This document shows positions 36,155 to 44,000 of a stretch of DNA of 64,000 nt, one piece after another (position 1 is the first letter of the stretch; the number at the start of each line of letters is the position of its first letter). The notes under the pieces are model-generated. The model made no database searches and was not told where the DNA came from. It worked only from the letters and a program-made list of their open reading frames with translations. The stretch comes from Flagellimonas lutimaris (lineage in GTDB: Bacteria > Bacteroidota > Bacteroidia > Flavobacteriales > Flavobacteriaceae), in NCBI RefSeq assembly GCF_003581615.1, contig NZ_QXFH01000077.1, positions 194,070-258,069 of the forward strand. Direction: 5' to 3'. Position numbers and translations under genes: made by a program.

Positions 36155-37006
36155 ATGGACAAGAGAGTTTTGTTACCCACGGATTATTCAAAAAATGCAT
36201 TGAACGCCATTAGATATGCATTGGAGCTATACAAAAATGTGAGGTGCGATTTTTACATTCTAAATGCCTTTCACATTTCAGGATATACTTTGGACAGCAT
36301 GCGGGTGCCAGAATCTGGTGAGCCTTATTATGAAGCTGCGAAACAGGAATCGGAGGAAGGCATGGAAAAATTGATGCAAATGGTAAAACTGCATCCCCAA
36401 AATGATAAACACGAATTCCATACCATAACAACCTTCAATAGCTTAACAGGGGCTATAAGAAATGTAATCGATAAAAAGGATATCGACATCATTGTTATGG
36501 GGACCAAGGGAATCACAGAATCTAAAGCGCGGATATTCGGCACCAATACCGTCAATGTCATGGAGCAAATCAAAGAATGCCCAGTTATTGCCGTGCCCAA
36601 CAATTATATGTTTAAAACACCAAGGGAGATTGTTTTCCCAACAGATTATAAAGCTCCTTTTAAGAAAAAGGAAATAGGGGACTTGATAGAAATATCAAAA
36701 TTGTACGATGCAAGAATCAATGTAGTTCACATTGACAAGGACAAAGATGGAAAGCTGAGCAGAAAAGAAAACGCCAACAAAGAGTTGTTACAAGAAATTT
36801 TGCAGGGTACAGACTACGAAATGCATTTTTTGCCTGCTGATAAAATCAGCAGTGGAATCAATAAATTCATCGATAATCACGGGTGTGATATGGTAGCTTT
36901 CTTGAACAAAAAGCATTTGTTTTTTGGAAGTATACTATCAAACCCTTTGGTGAAAAAAATTGGGTACGAACCGAAAGTACCCATTTTAGAACTAAATGAT
37001 AACTAA
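36155..37006 (+). CDS. Universal stress protein, two domains, second degenerate
   Basis: A 283-residue tandem UspA protein starting MDKRVLLPTDYSKNALNAIRYA. The first domain retains GTKGITESKARIFGTN; the second (about 150-283) has LNKKHLFFGSILSNP in place of the motif. It is the last of the usp cluster and leads, 13 bases on, into the 142-residue unknown gene. It has its own FNR-like promoter. Confidence 0.88.
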   Translation: MDKRVLLPTDYSKNALNAIRYALELYKNVRCDFYILNAFHISGYTLDSMRVPESGEPYYEAAKQESEEGMEKLMQMVKLHPQNDKHEFHTITTFNSLTGAIRNVIDKKDIDIIVMGTKGITESKARIFGTNTVNVMEQIKECPVIAVPNNYMFKTPREIVFPTDYKAPFKKKEIGDLIEISKLYDARINVVHIDKDKDGKLSRKENANKELLQEILQGTDYEMHFLPADKISSGINKFIDNHGCDMVAFLNKKHLFFGSILSNPLVKKIGYEPKVPILELNDN

Positions 37007-37019
37007 AAAAGAAGGAACA

Positions 37020-37448
37020 ATGAAGCAAGTAGGAATATGGCTGGATAAACAAGAAGCCAACGGCGTAATATTAAACAATGGCAAGGAAAGTCTTTTTAAC
37101 ATTCCTTCAGAGCTGGATTTTTTCAACCCCAAGGGAGGATCAAGATCCAAAACCAAATGGGGTCCACAAGATGTGGTACAGGATAGCAAATATCTGGAAC
37201 GGGAAAAACACCAATTGAAGGATTATTTTGAAAAGATTGCAGGACAGATTTCCGATGCGGACGAAATTGCCATTTTTGGACCAGCAGAAGCTCCGGAAAA
37301 ATTTGTCGATGCGCTTAAAGAAAGACACCCGGGATTGGCGGCCAAGGTAAAAGCAACCAAAACAGCCGATAGTATGACCGAAAACCAGTTCAAGGCATTA
37401 GTAAAACAATCTTTTGGAATGGATGATCGGTATCCGGAGGCCACCTAA
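37020..37448 (+). CDS. Unknown protein, possibly eRF1-domain/host-attachment-like fold
   Basis: A protein of 142 residues, starting at the ATG at 37020 after GAAGGA rather than at an upstream ATG (36996) that lies inside the preceding gene. It opens KQVGIWLDKQEANGVIL, has a basic middle (SRSKTKWGPQDVVQDSKYLEREKHQLKDYF) and then DADEIAIFGPAEAPEKFVDAL. The layout recalls small proteins with an eRF1 domain-2-like fold, which share the 'ylea...l..yf..ia..i.....i.ifGPae.k..f...l' pattern, but I cannot confirm this. No enzyme motif is visible. It is co-transcribed with the fifth usp gene. Confidence 0.6.
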   Translation: MKQVGIWLDKQEANGVILNNGKESLFNIPSELDFFNPKGGSRSKTKWGPQDVVQDSKYLEREKHQLKDYFEKIAGQISDADEIAIFGPAEAPEKFVDALKERHPGLAAKVKATKTADSMTENQFKALVKQSFGMDDRYPEAT

Positions 37449-37463
37449 TTTAAATCATCAAAA

Positions 37464-37506
37464 TGATTTAGATCATTTCATAGTAACCGACCAAACCTTA
37501 CATTCA
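37464..37506 (+). promoter_or_regulatory. FNR/Crp-like site and weak -7 box before the first Hsp20-flanking gene
   Basis: TGATTTAGATCA (37464-37475) is a full match to TGATnnnnATCA. TACATTCA (37499-37506) is a weaker TAnnTTTG-like box, 29.5 bp from the centre. It could drive the next gene, hsp20, its paralog and D-lactate dehydrogenase as one unit. Confidence 0.6.
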
Positions 37507-37527
37507 TTAGCAATTTAAAAAAATACC

Positions 37528-37938
37528 GTGATGATGGTAAGGGAGAGGAAAATTGAGGTAATGCACGATGAACTGCAAAACTGGAAATCCTATTTGCTGT
37601 TCATTGAGGATGAAATGGCCTTTATACAGGGGTTATTGGACTCCTATGTTTTTGAGCCAAGTACGCCCAACTTATTTGAACGGTTGGATACGTTCAAACA
37701 GCACTTCGATACTTCTAAAAAGAATAGAAAATCCTTAGCAGAATCCATAAGAAAACACGAGAATGGACTTGGTGGCATTTTCGAATGTGTGGAACATGAA
37801 TGCGACAATCATTACTACGAAAAGCACCAGAACCTTAAGGATGAAATAACGGATTATATCAAGAACTACATCAACCTGAAAAAAGAGGTTTATGATTATG
37901 CAGGTTCGGTGCTTAAAAAGAAGAAGCCGTTGTACTGA
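37528..37938 (+). CDS. Unknown helical protein A (paralog of the gene after hsp20)
   Basis: A 136-residue soluble, all-helical, charged protein with no family I recognise. It starts at ATG 37528 (a second ATG follows directly). Landmarks are ELQNWKSYLLFIEDEMAFI near the start, a HEN motif in the middle (RKHENGLGGI), then an acidic HE..CDNHY segment, and a C-terminal KKEVYDYAGSVLKKKKP. The same order of landmarks occurs in the 148-residue protein encoded at 38507: W..L.F..DE..F, L..HEN.L, H..L..E..DY...Y...K...D..S.V.K.KK. The two are paralogs flanking hsp20, which suggests a role in the stress response. Confidence 0.7.
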   Translation: MMMVRERKIEVMHDELQNWKSYLLFIEDEMAFIQGLLDSYVFEPSTPNLFERLDTFKQHFDTSKKNRKSLAESIRKHENGLGGIFECVEHECDNHYYEKHQNLKDEITDYIKNYINLKKEVYDYAGSVLKKKKPLY

Positions 37939-38018
37939 CTAGGCTGTGCTTTGCAGCGTAAAACATGGTCTTTGTCGGATTGTTACATATTATTCATTAA
38001 TCAGTAAATTATATAGTT

Positions 38019-38459
38019 ATGTCACTTGTAAAATTAGATGGAAAACGATTTCCATGGAACGAGAGTCTGATTGATTTTTTCAATCGAGATGCATTTGTTG
38101 ATGATGACTTTTTCAATTTGGAAAAAACCCATCCATCAATGAATGTTAAAGAACATAAAGATGATTTTGAAATTGAGTTTGCCGCACCTGGATTTGAAAA
38201 AAAAGATTTCGAGATCACTATGAAAGATGATGTATTGGAGGTTTCTGCCCAAAAAAGTAAAGAAGAGACCGAAGAGGATGAAAACTTCACACGAAGGGAA
38301 TTCAACTACAATGCATTTACACGAACCTTGCAATTGCCTACTTCTGTTGATCGATCAAAAGATGTTAAGGCAGTTTACGAAAATGGTATTCTTAAGCTAA
38401 AGGTCCTAAAAATGGAAGAAGCTAAGGAAGATCACAAAAAAGTTATCGAGGTAGTATAA
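38019..38459 (+). CDS. Small heat-shock protein Hsp20 (alpha-crystallin family)
   Basis: A 146-residue small heat-shock protein, an ATP-independent holdase. The alpha-crystallin domain (about 42-140) has MNVKEHKDDFEIEFAAPGF, KDDVLEVSAQKSKE, the R-E-F-N-Y/F-x-R-T-L-Q-LP block (FNYNAFTRTLQLP) and the ENGILKLKVLK motif. Length is normal. A GC-rich hairpin follows within 10 bases of the stop. The upstream gap of 80 bases holds no clear promoter box, so it may be read from the promoter of the preceding gene. Confidence 0.93.
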   Translation: MSLVKLDGKRFPWNESLIDFFNRDAFVDDDFFNLEKTHPSMNVKEHKDDFEIEFAAPGFEKKDFEITMKDDVLEVSAQKSKEETEEDENFTRREFNYNAFTRTLQLPTSVDRSKDVKAVYENGILKLKVLKMEEAKEDHKKVIEVV

Positions 38460-38468
38460 TTAAAATTT

Positions 38469-38493
38469 GCGGCAGATGTATGCCATCTGCCGC
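38469..38493 (+). other. Strong hairpin between hsp20 and unknown gene B
   Basis: A perfect 10-bp stem, GCGGCAGATG (38469-38478) with CATCTGCCGC (38484-38493), and a 5-base loop. It is followed by TTAATATATT rather than a run of T, so it may be a partial terminator or an RNA-stability/processing element setting hsp20 levels above downstream genes. Confidence 0.6.
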
Positions 38494-38506
38494 TTAATAT
38501 ATTACA

Positions 38507-38953
38507 GTGATGGAAACAAAATCAAACAAAAGAAAATTTAGAGAGTGGTTCAGTGCAGATGAGCTGCACGAAGAATCCAAAAAATGGTTCTCCGAATTAA
38601 GATTCGCCAAGGATGAGCAAAAGTTTCTCAACAGTATGGTGAAGGACTATACTTTGGACATTATTGATTCTGATATGTTCCAGACCGTTCAGCCTGTTGT
38701 GGAATCCTTGAACAAATCTGAAAAAGAGTTGGTAGATCTATTTAAAAAAGTACAGTTACACGAGAACCAGCTTCAGATTATGGTAGATGATGTGAACCAA
38801 GAAAAAATGGAGGAAGCATATTTGGATACCCATAATGACCTTGCTATGGAGGTGCAGGATTACTTTGAGACATATAGAGATTCCAAAACTAAAATCTTCG
38901 ACATTGTATCCAACGTGATCAAGCGCAAAAAACAAAAAAGATTACTTAATTAA
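38507..38953 (+). CDS. Unknown helical protein B (paralog of the gene before hsp20)
   Basis: A 148-residue helical protein, strongly charged, without signal or membrane segment. It matches the protein encoded at 37528 in landmark order: WFSELRFAKDEQKFL near the start, LHENQLQ in the middle, HNDLAMEVQDYFETYRDSKTKIFD and VIKRKKQKR at the end. The N-terminal extension is slightly longer. No known domain is recognised. It lies 21 bases before D-lactate dehydrogenase and after the hsp20 hairpin. Function unknown; a stress-related structural or adaptor role is only a guess. Confidence 0.7.
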   Translation: MMETKSNKRKFREWFSADELHEESKKWFSELRFAKDEQKFLNSMVKDYTLDIIDSDMFQTVQPVVESLNKSEKELVDLFKKVQLHENQLQIMVDDVNQEKMEEAYLDTHNDLAMEVQDYFETYRDSKTKIFDIVSNVIKRKKQKRLLN

Positions 38954-38974
38954 ACTTTACTAGAAGCAAAAAAC

Positions 38975-39982
38975 ATGAAAGTACTGGTGTATAGCGCCAA
39001 GGATTTTGAGATAAAAAACTTGGAAAAATCAAACGGCAACAAACACAAAATTAAATTTGTGCCTGACGCCTTAAACCCCACTACGGCAGTTATGGCGGCA
39101 GGGTACGATGCCATTTCCATTTTTTCTAATGATGAAGCATCCTTGGTTGTATTGGAGATTCTTCAGGAGATGGGTGTAAAGTATATTACCCTACGATCTA
39201 CAGGTTATAACAATGTAAGTGTTAAATCAGCTAAACGAATAGGGTTGAAAGTGGCCCATGCTCCTGAATATTCTCCGCACGCCATAGCGGAGCATGCCGT
39301 AGGACTTTTGTTGGCACTTAACCGAAAGTTGATTCAATCCAATGAACAAGTCCACCAGTACAACTTTTTGTTGGACGATTTAGTAGGCTTTGATCTAAAT
39401 GGTAAGACTGTAGGTATATTTGGAACAGGAAGGATTGGCTCTATTTTGGTGAAACTATTTCATGCTTTTGGATGCAAGGTAGTGGCCAATGATGTGAAGC
39501 GGAACCAATATTTGGAAAACCATTACGATTTGGAATACCTTCCTTTGGAAGAACTATGCAGGAGGTCGGATGTTATCAGTATAAACACACCCCTTAATTA
39601 CGAAACCCACCATATCTTTCAAGAGCCATTTTTCAAAGCAATGAAGAAGGATGCTATTTTGATCAATACGGCAAGAGGCGGTATTGTTAAAACGGACGAT
39701 ATCATTCAAGCGCTAAAACAAGGAGATATTGGGGGGTATGCCACCGATGTTTATGAGCACGAAAGAGGTGTTTTCTTTAAGGACAACAGTAAGAAAGGAA
39801 TCCGAGATGAGCATCTCAAGGAATTGATTTCGTTACCGAATGTATTGTTAACTCCGCACCAAGCTTTTGCAACAAAAGAAGCTCTGGTAAGGATTGCGGA
39901 GACCACTATTTATAATCTTGATTGTTGGGAAGAGGGCAAAACATGTAAAAACGAACTGGGTTTCGAGACCATTATGTTATAA
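38975..39982 (+). CDS. ldhA: D-lactate dehydrogenase (2-hydroxyacid dehydrogenase family)
   Basis: A 335-residue NAD-dependent D-2-hydroxyacid dehydrogenase of the fermentative D-LDH type. The Rossmann motif is GIFGTGRIGSIL (about 147-158). The catalytic residues are Arg in INTARGG, Glu in VYEHERG and His in TPHQAF. LRSTGYNNVSVKSAK is the conserved N-terminal block of the group. It reduces pyruvate to D-lactate to reoxidise NADH when respiration stalls, in line with the FNR-like sites of the island. It ends tail-to-tail with cardiolipin synthase, the two stop codons sharing TTATAA at 39977-39982. Confidence 0.92.
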   Translation: MKVLVYSAKDFEIKNLEKSNGNKHKIKFVPDALNPTTAVMAAGYDAISIFSNDEASLVVLEILQEMGVKYITLRSTGYNNVSVKSAKRIGLKVAHAPEYSPHAIAEHAVGLLLALNRKLIQSNEQVHQYNFLLDDLVGFDLNGKTVGIFGTGRIGSILVKLFHAFGCKVVANDVKRNQYLENHYDLEYLPLEELCRRSDVISINTPLNYETHHIFQEPFFKAMKKDAILINTARGGIVKTDDIIQALKQGDIGGYATDVYEHERGVFFKDNSKKGIRDEHLKELISLPNVLLTPHQAFATKEALVRIAETTIYNLDCWEEGKTCKNELGFETIML

Positions 39983-41383
39983 GAGGGGACTCAACAATTT
40001 CGCAAAGCCTTCAATTAGTTTTTTACCCCAGGGCCTTTCCTTATATTTCTCATAATCACTGAGGAGGATTGATTTTTCACAATCTTTCAAGAAATCAGAT
40101 TTCATGTGCTTGCAAAGGGTGGCATCATAAACAAAAACTTGGGCCTCATAGTTTTGTTGAAGACTTCTGTTATCAAGATTTGCTGTGCCAATACTGGCAA
40201 TTTCATCATCACAAAGCATTACTTTACTGTGCAAAAAGCCTTCTGCGTATAGGTATATTTTAATGCCGGCCTTAAGGTAGGACTCAAAATAGGCCCTAAC
40301 ACACCAGTCCACAAGTTTAATATCTGTAGTTGAAGACATTAAAATTCTAACATCCACACCACTCAATGCAGCCGTCATAAGGGCTTGTAATATGGCGTGG
40401 TTGGGAATAATGTATGGGTTAACGATATAGAGGTATTTTTCTGCACTGTTGATGATTGAAAAATAAACCTGCTCCATTACATCAAAATCGTCATCTGGTC
40501 CGCTGGGAACTATTTGAAGTGAGGTCCCAATTTTTGGCACCCTATAAACTTTGAATGAAGAGAAATCCACTTTATTCCCACTGGCAAGGTACCAATCGGT
40601 CATAAAGGTCCTGTTTAAAAAATCAACTGCTTCACCTTCAATTTTTAAATGGGTATCGTGCCATTTCCCCAAAGCTGGATCACCCTTCAGGTATTTGTCC
40701 GAAATATTTATTCCGCCCGTGAATCCAATTTTATTATCGATTACGATAATTTTTCTGTGGTTCCTATAGTTCAATGCGGATAGGAACCTACCAAACTTGA
40801 AGGGTAAAAATTGTGCCGTTTCCACCCCAATTTTTTTAAGCTTTTTGAGGTATTTTTTGCTTAGGGAATAGCTGCCAATACCATCGTAAAGAAGTCGGAT
40901 AGTCACATTCTCGGCTATTTTGCGTTCAAAAACTTCTAAAAGTTTATCTGCCAAAAGTCCATCCTCAAAAATGTAGTATTGCAGGTGGATATGCTCTTTG
41001 GCCTCTTCCAGTGCATGAAAAATACTTTCAAAAGTGTTTTTTCCATCTTTCAATAAATCAAGATCATTATGGCAAGTAACTTGACATTTTGAAGTCTTGT
41101 TGATCAGCGATGTTATTTTTTGTTTGTTCCCAGAAATTTCTGGATGACAAGTTACATGCTCAAGTTTATTAATAGGGCCAAACTGATTTTTTAAGGAGAA
41201 CATTTTGCTTTTTCTTCTGTTTCGTCCAAATAAAATATACAGAAGAAAACCACCCACGGGTATGGTAAAAATGGCCAACAGCCATGCCAAGGTTTTGCTT
41301 GGTCTAACTCCATTTAGCAACAAGCTTATCACCATAATCAAGGCAATAAGAATGTAGAGTGCGATAAGAATGGATATAAGCAT
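39977..41383 (-). CDS. cls: Cardiolipin synthase
   Basis: A 468-residue phospholipase-D-superfamily cardiolipin synthase. Two N-terminal membrane helices (about 3-25 and 35-55, with the FG(R)NRRK end) precede two HKD motifs: HRKIIVIDNKIGFTGG (near 210-225) and HSKVMLCDDEIASIGTANLD (near 390-410). It joins two phosphatidylglycerol molecules to cardiolipin at the inner membrane. A TAnnTTTG box and FNR-like site lie upstream on the minus strand, so membrane remodelling may be part of the same response. Length and helices match the ClsA type. Confidence 0.93.
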   Translation of the reverse strand: MLISILIALYILIALIMVISLLLNGVRPSKTLAWLLAIFTIPVGGFLLYILFGRNRRKSKMFSLKNQFGPINKLEHVTCHPEISGNKQKITSLINKTSKCQVTCHNDLDLLKDGKNTFESIFHALEEAKEHIHLQYYIFEDGLLADKLLEVFERKIAENVTIRLLYDGIGSYSLSKKYLKKLKKIGVETAQFLPFKFGRFLSALNYRNHRKIIVIDNKIGFTGGINISDKYLKGDPALGKWHDTHLKIEGEAVDFLNRTFMTDWYLASGNKVDFSSFKVYRVPKIGTSLQIVPSGPDDDFDVMEQVYFSIINSAEKYLYIVNPYIIPNHAILQALMTAALSGVDVRILMSSTTDIKLVDWCVRAYFESYLKAGIKIYLYAEGFLHSKVMLCDDEIASIGTANLDNRSLQQNYEAQVFVYDATLCKHMKSDFLKDCEKSILLSDYEKYKERPWGKKLIEGFAKLLSPLL

Positions 41384-41405
41384 TGTAATTTACTAGCTAG
41401 TGTTA

Positions 41406-41448
41406 CAAATATAAACTACTTATGGTATGTTGGGAATGAGACATATCA
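41406..41448 (-). promoter_or_regulatory. FNR/Crp-like site and -7 box of cardiolipin synthase
   Basis: TGAGACATATCA (41437-41448) matches TGATnnnnATCA in 7 of 8 fixed bases. On the minus strand TATATTTG (41413 down to 41406) is a full TAnnTTTG match, 29.5 bp from the centre. On the plus strand a TAAGTTTA box at 41475-41482 lies 32.5 bp away, a poorer fit for the divergent alcohol dehydrogenase. Confidence 0.6.
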
Positions 41449-41516
41449 CTATCGGAATCAAAGCTTTTTTCACTTAAGTTTATAGGCTTAAACTACCAAC
41501 CACAAATTTACTACAG

Positions 41517-42557
41517 ATGCGAGCTATTGTTTATGAAAAATTCCAGGGACCGATTTCAATACAAAATATTGAAGATCCTTCTCCCAAAAGTCATGGTGTT
41601 GTGGTAAAGGTATCGGCTACGGGACTTTGTCGGAGTGATTGGCACGGTTGGATGGGGCACGACTCCGGTATAGAACTTCCCCATGTGCCCGGCCATGAGC
41701 TGGCCGGCATTGTAACGGAAGTCGGCAAAGATGTGAAGAATTTTAAAGTAGGGGATAGGGTTACGGTTCCTTTTGTATGCGGATGTGGGACTTGCCCAGA
41801 ATGTAATTCTGGAAACCATCAAGTTTGCGACTACCAAACTCAACCTGGTTTTACCCATTGGGGCTCATTTGCGGAATATGTTGCCTTGGATCATGCCGAC
41901 ATTAATTTAGTTAAGATTCCAGAGGAAATCAGCGATGTAACCGCTGCTATTTTGGGTTGTAGGTTTATTACATCTTTTAGGGCCGTTGTTGATCAAGGAA
42001 AGGTACAGGGAGGACAGTTTGTTGCAGTTCATGGTTGCGGTGGCGTGGGCCTTTCTGCCATAATGATCGCCAATGCGTTAGGTGCAACGGTAATTGCTGT
42101 GGATATTGATGATGCTACCTTGAGTCTGGCAAAGTCATTAGGGGCAGCTGTAACCATAAACGGTTTAAAACATGAAAATTTGGTCGATGAGGTTAAAGCA
42201 TTGACCAATGGGGGTGCCCATGTTTCCATAGATGGTCTGGGTAGTCAAATCACCTGTTTCAATTCAATAGCCAATCTTAGAAAACGGGGAAAACATATTC
42301 AGGTTGGCCTAATGACTGGAGACCATAAGCATCCACAAGTTCCCATGGATCAAGTTTTGGCAAACGAATTGGAGGTTTTGGGAAGTCATGGGATGCAAGC
42401 TTTTAGATATCCTGCGATGCTGGAGATGATTAAGGAGGGTAGACTTAAACCGGAAAAATTGGTAGAGCGTACCATATCCTTGGAGGAAGCTGCTCTGGAA
42501 TTGCCCAAAATTGACCAATTTAAAAACAAGGGAGTCTTGGTTATAGATTCATTTTAA
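41517..42557 (+). CDS. Zinc-dependent alcohol dehydrogenase
   Basis: A 346-residue medium-chain dehydrogenase. The catalytic zinc site has [12 protein letters not shown] and GHELAG; the structural zinc loop is [17 protein letters not shown] with four cysteines. The NAD site is [18 protein letters not shown] followed by VDIDD, whose acidic residues favour NAD over NADP. It oxidises or reduces a small alcohol/aldehyde. Together with D-LDH it suggests fermentative or redox-balancing metabolism. It is divergent from cls and has its own leader of about 130 bases. Confidence 0.9.
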   Translation: MRAIVYEKFQGPISIQNIEDPSPKSHGVVVKVSATGLCRSDWHGWMGHDSGIELPHVPGHELAGIVTEVGKDVKNFKVGDRVTVPFVCGCGTCPECNSGNHQVCDYQTQPGFTHWGSFAEYVALDHADINLVKIPEEISDVTAAILGCRFITSFRAVVDQGKVQGGQFVAVHGCGGVGLSAIMIANALGATVIAVDIDDATLSLAKSLGAAVTINGLKHENLVDEVKALTNGGAHVSIDGLGSQITCFNSIANLRKRGKHIQVGLMTGDHKHPQVPMDQVLANELEVLGSHGMQAFRYPAMLEMIKEGRLKPEKLVERTISLEEAALELPKIDQFKNKGVLVIDSF

Positions 42558-42582
42558 ACAACAGCACCGAAACGATTATAAA

Positions 42583-42610
42583 ATAAAAAAGCCCTTCTTA
42601 ATAGAAGGGC
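42583..42610 (-). terminator. Intrinsic terminator of the MBL-rhodanese gene
   Basis: GCCCTTCT (42591-42598) pairs with AGAAGGGC (42603-42610) around a 4-base loop. On the minus strand the stem is followed by a T-run (complement of 42583-42590). It lies just after the stop of the minus-strand gene and can also stop the convergent dehydrogenase transcript. Confidence 0.8.
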
Positions 42611-42617
42611 GTATAGT

Positions 42618-43967
42618 CTAAATAAAATCGTTTATGTTTTCACCGAGGTCGTAGACTTGCACATTGTCACTAAAACTTTCAATGATGCTACTTCCTGCTG
42701 AACTGCGGTAACCTCCAGCACAATGCACGATAATAGGCTTGTTATTGGGTATTTGTGTTGAGGAAGCCCTTAAATCATTAAGAGGAATGGCCAGGGCACT
42801 TTCAAAATACTTTCCCTGATCCGTTTCACTTTGGTTGCGTATATCCACAATAGTATACTCATCTGGGTTGTTTTTAAAATGTGTCAAATCAAGTTTATCA
42901 CTTTGTACAAGCCCAGTTTCATCCAGCGTCAAAACTAATTTCACTTGTTTTTCGTATCCAATTTTAGCAACCCTTTCCAATATTTTTTCCATATCATCCG
43001 GTTTATCGATAACCAGGCTAAAGGGTTCTTCTGGATTAACTATGGCTCCCAGCCAGGTTTCAAATTTAAAATTTTCTGAAACGGCCATAATATTGATGCT
43101 TCCTGGCAGATGTCCTTTTTTAAATTCGATTTCATCTCTTACATCCACAATTAATCCACTGATACTGGTATTTAATTGTAGAGGCACTTTCGCTATGGAT
43201 GTTCTTAGGTTTTCTGCACCATGTCTATTGGTATCAACATCAAACCCAAAATAGGATGGGATAAATGGTTGACTGTCCAAAAGGGTATTTACAAATTCTT
43301 TTTTCGATTGTGGTTTAAAGGCCCAGTTGCCCATTCTTTCATTACCTAGGGTGCTGCTGTTGTCAGAACTCAGGTTTTTTCCACATAAGGACCCGGCCCC
43401 ATGTGCAGGGTATACCAAGGCTCCATCGGGTAAATCCTTGAATTTATTTTGAATGGTATCGTACATCATTTCTGCCAGTTCTTGACGTTTTGCAGTCATA
43501 TTACCAGCTTTTTCACGCAGATCAGGTCGTCCTACATCACCAATAAAAAGGGTATCACCTGTAAATAGTGCGGTTTTCCCTTCTTTTTCGGCAACAATGG
43601 TAATGCTGTCAGGAGAGTGTCCCGGAGTATTTAAGGCAGAAACCTTGATATCCCCGACCATAATACTTTGACCTTCATCAAAAGGCTCATATTCATAGTC
43701 GGCACCCAAATCTTTACTGTGATAAATAGGTGCTCCTGTTTCTTTATTTATTTGCAAATGGGAACTCACAAAATCAGCATGTGGATGGGTTTCAATAACC
43801 GCTATTATTTTTGCCTCATGTTCTTGTGCAAAGGCATAGTACTGCATAGGATTCCTTTCTGGATCTATAACGGCCATTTCACCATTGTCCACAATAGCAT
43901 AGGAATAGTGGGCTAAAGGTTTATATTCAAACTGTTTTATTTCCATAAAATAGGGTTTAAAGGGCAC
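42618..43967 (-). CDS. MBL-fold persulfide dioxygenase-like protein with two rhodanese domains
   Basis: A 449-residue fusion. Residues 1-240 are an ETHE1-like metallo-beta-lactamase fold (ETHPHADFVSSH, then NTPGHSPDS and FTGDTLFIGDVGRPDL), the group that oxidises persulfides such as glutathione persulfide. Two rhodanese domains follow: one (about 265-345) without an active cysteine (VDVRDEIEFKKGHLPGSIN), and a C-terminal one (about 370-449) with the active loop CAGGYR. It probably processes sulfane sulfur. It lies 33 bases after the peroxiredoxin gene on the same strand, so both may share the promoter with the GTAACnnnnGTTAC palindrome. Confidence 0.9.
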   Translation of the reverse strand: MPFKPYFMEIKQFEYKPLAHYSYAIVDNGEMAVIDPERNPMQYYAFAQEHEAKIIAVIETHPHADFVSSHLQINKETGAPIYHSKDLGADYEYEPFDEGQSIMVGDIKVSALNTPGHSPDSITIVAEKEGKTALFTGDTLFIGDVGRPDLREKAGNMTAKRQELAEMMYDTIQNKFKDLPDGALVYPAHGAGSLCGKNLSSDNSSTLGNERMGNWAFKPQSKKEFVNTLLDSQPFIPSYFGFDVDTNRHGAENLRTSIAKVPLQLNTSISGLIVDVRDEIEFKKGHLPGSINIMAVSENFKFETWLGAIVNPEEPFSLVIDKPDDMEKILERVAKIGYEKQVKLVLTLDETGLVQSDKLDLTHFKNNPDEYTIVDIRNQSETDQGKYFESALAIPLNDLRASSTQIPNNKPIIVHCAGGYRSSAGSSIIESFSDNVQVYDLGENINDFI

Positions 43968-44000
43968 CTTGGAATAAGGCGCCCTGTATTCAACAATGTT

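Noticed and set aside
41437-41482. The site at 41437 as main activator of the alcohol dehydrogenase
   Set aside because: The plus-strand box lies 32.5 bp from the centre, whereas the minus-strand box is a full match at 29.5 bp. Dual use cannot be excluded.
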